From: Martelella radicis
Lineage (GTDB): Bacteria; Pseudomonadota; Alphaproteobacteria; Rhizobiales; Rhizobiaceae
DNA length: 64,000 nt
NCBI RefSeq assembly: GCF_014196625.1
Contig: NZ_JACIDZ010000001.1
Span: 248,001 to 312,000 of the forward strand
Direction of reading: 5' to 3'
This document shows positions 62,635-64,000 of this stretch, piece by piece. The translations under genes and the position numbers were made by a program. Numbering within the stretch: position 1 is the first letter of the stretch; every line of letters begins with the position of its first letter. The notes under the pieces were generated by a model, which did not search any database, was not told where the DNA came from, and saw only the letters and a program-made list of their open reading frames with translations.

Positions 62635-63992
62635 TCGGCGGCGACCAGGTTCGGATTGAGATGGATGCGGCCCGATTCGTTTTCCACCGACCAGGGCCGC
62701 CGGACGCCGCCGAGCGCCTCGGCGACGGCAAGGCCAGACTGCAGCCCGTCCTCGTGAAAGCCGCTGCCGAAATGCGCGCCGCAATACCAGACATTGCCCT
62801 GTCCCTGGATTTGCCAGAGATCGCGCTGGGCTTCGATCGCGGCACGGTCGAACAGCGGATGGGTATAGGTGTAGCGGGCGTGGATCGCATCCTCCCTGAT
62901 CGGTTCGGCGGGATTGAGCGTCACGAACAGCGGAATGTCCTCATCAATGTTCTGCAGCCGGTTCATCCAGTAGGTGACGCACAGCGATATGTCGTCGGCG
63001 CTCTTGCGTTCAAGATAGTTCCAGCTCGACCAGACCTTGCGCCGCCTCGGCATCTGCTGCGCGTCACTGTGCAGATAGGCTTCGTTGATGGTGTAGCGGA
63101 AGGCGGAGAGGAGCCGCTTCTCGGTTTCACCGGCATCGGCCAGCATGGCAAGCGCCTGGTCGCCGTGGGTCGCCACCACGACGTCATCGAATTCCTGCTC
63201 CTCGCCGTGGTCGAGCGTCAGGCATACGCCATTGACGATGCGACGGATATGCCGGACCGGAGAGGAAAGGCGGATCTCGCCGTTGATCTCTTCCAGCATG
63301 CGGGTGACATAACTCCGGCTTCCGCCTGAGACGGTGCGCCATTGCGGCCGGTCGACGAGCGTCAGAAGCCCGTGGCTTTCAAAGAAGCGGGTGAAGGCGG
63401 CAAGCGGATAGGCGCGCATCTGATCGGCAGTGGTCGACCAGATCGCAGCGCCCATCGGCAGGATGTGATCTTCCACAAAACGCCTGGAATAGCCCTTGCT
63501 ATCGAGATAATCCCCGAGCGTCAGGTCGAGCGCGGCGCTGTCATTCGCGGCCGCCGGCGCCTCGCGGTAGAAGCGGAAGATATCGTAGACCATCCGCCAG
63601 AAGCTGAAGCGCAGGATGTTCGACTTCTGCGCCAGCATGGTGGCGATATTCGTGCCGCCATATTCGAACGCGCCATTGTTGAGCGAGGCCGAAAACGACA
63701 TGTCCGATTCTTCCGTCTCGACGCCCAGATGGGCAAACAGCGCGGTGAGGTTCGGGTAGTTGCGCTCGTTGTAGACGATGAAACCGGTGTCGACGGGGAT
63801 GTGCCGGCCGTTGATGACCGCATCTGCGGTGTTCGAGTGGCCGCCCGGGCGGCTGTCGGCCTCAAACAGCGTGACATGGGCGGATTTGCTCAAGAGCCAT
63901 GCCGCCGAGAGGCCGGAAATGCCGGATCCGATGACAGCGATGCGCCTGTCGGCGCGAAATTTCCGGTGGGCCTTGTCCAGCGTGTGATGCAT
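62631..63992 (-). CDS. FAD-dependent amine oxidase-like protein
   Basis: The 453-residue flavoprotein of the COG2907 type (NAD/FAD-binding, amine oxidase-like) has GxGxxG in VIGSGISGLSAAWLLSK (about 20-36) and the RPGGHS stretch. YCGAHFGSGFHEDGLQSG near the C-terminus matches the FAD-binding end. It probably oxidises a lipid chain or other substrate made with the CFA-type enzyme. The ATG at 63992 lies eight bases from the window end, so a slightly earlier start cannot be ruled out. Confidence 0.9.
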   Translation of the reverse strand: MHHTLDKAHRKFRADRRIAVIGSGISGLSAAWLLSKSAHVTLFEADSRPGGHSNTADAVINGRHIPVDTGFIVYNERNYPNLTALFAHLGVETEESDMSFSASLNNGAFEYGGTNIATMLAQKSNILRFSFWRMVYDIFRFYREAPAAANDSAALDLTLGDYLDSKGYSRRFVEDHILPMGAAIWSTTADQMRAYPLAAFTRFFESHGLLTLVDRPQWRTVSGGSRSYVTRMLEEINGEIRLSSPVRHIRRIVNGVCLTLDHGEEQEFDDVVVATHGDQALAMLADAGETEKRLLSAFRYTINEAYLHSDAQQMPRRRKVWSSWNYLERKSADDISLCVTYWMNRLQNIDEDIPLFVTLNPAEPIREDAIHARYTYTHPLFDRAAIEAQRDLWQIQGQGNVWYCGAHFGSGFHEDGLQSGLAVAEALGGVRRPWSVENESGRIHLNPNLVAAE

Positions 63993-64000
63993 GCGCGGTT

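Noticed and set aside
62635-62784. A 50-residue N-terminal extension on the DUF1365 protein
   Set aside because: It is arginine-rich shadow sequence of the flavoprotein gene; homology begins at the ATGA overlap.

Overview
The window is high-GC bacterial chromosome from an alphaproteobacterium, most likely order Hyphomicrobiales (Rhizobiales), Rhizobiaceae or a Martelella-like genus. The grounds are the HutW/HutX pair, a class II DAHP synthase, a PotB-type permease with a long periplasmic insert, a CFA/DUF1365/flavoprotein operon and two kinds of intergenic palindromic repeat, all familiar from that order. The genus is a guess from gene content; no 16S gene is present.

Region 1 (1-22.4 kb) is mostly conserved core: the end of sufA, a low-GC glycosylase-like gene, a LysE exporter, hutWX (haem use), fumC, an L,D-transpeptidase, gph, rpiA, a DUF2059 protein, glutathione reductase, a LysR regulator, DAHP synthase, nadE, a TolB-like propeller, an LpxH-like phosphoesterase, and an mlaEFD-plus-lipoprotein operon for lipid transport.

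Region 2 (22.4-47.2 kb) is accessory. A six-gene multicomponent phenol hydroxylase operon (dmpKLMNOP order, minus strand) has a readable promoter preceded by three AT-rich repeats spaced about 20 bp apart, and its DmpK carries an unusual four-cysteine N-terminal extension. Next come decayed IS630 and IS21 fragments. A minus-strand catabolic cluster follows: RidA, a NitT/TauT-type ABC importer, a cysteine hydrolase, an MFS transporter, an amidase and a LysR regulator. This looks like uptake and hydrolysis of a ureide, carbamoyl or cyclic-amide compound, and a second IS21 fragment (istA) closes it. Then a divergent locus pairs an RpiR regulator and an N-acylamino acid racemase-like enolase with a dipeptide ABC importer, an unidentified 318-residue protein and an M20 deacylase. 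Its last five genes are chained by ATGA overlaps. I read it as a salvage route for N-acyl or D-amino acids or dipeptides.

Region 3 (47.5-64 kb) returns to core: tRNA-Ser(TGA), rlpA, tmk-holB-metG-tatD-MBL hydrolase, a polyamine-type ABC operon whose first permease has a very large acidic insert, a DUF1295 gene with a small membrane protein, and a convergent operon (FAD amine oxidase-like, DUF1365, CFA synthase-like) that suggests membrane-lipid modification.

The strongest leads are the DmpK cysteine extension with the phased repeats upstream, the racemase/deacylase/dipeptide operon with its unknown gene, and the amidase/RidA/cysteine hydrolase cluster between IS21 remnants. No CRISPR array, phage, toxin-antitoxin or obvious defence system was seen.
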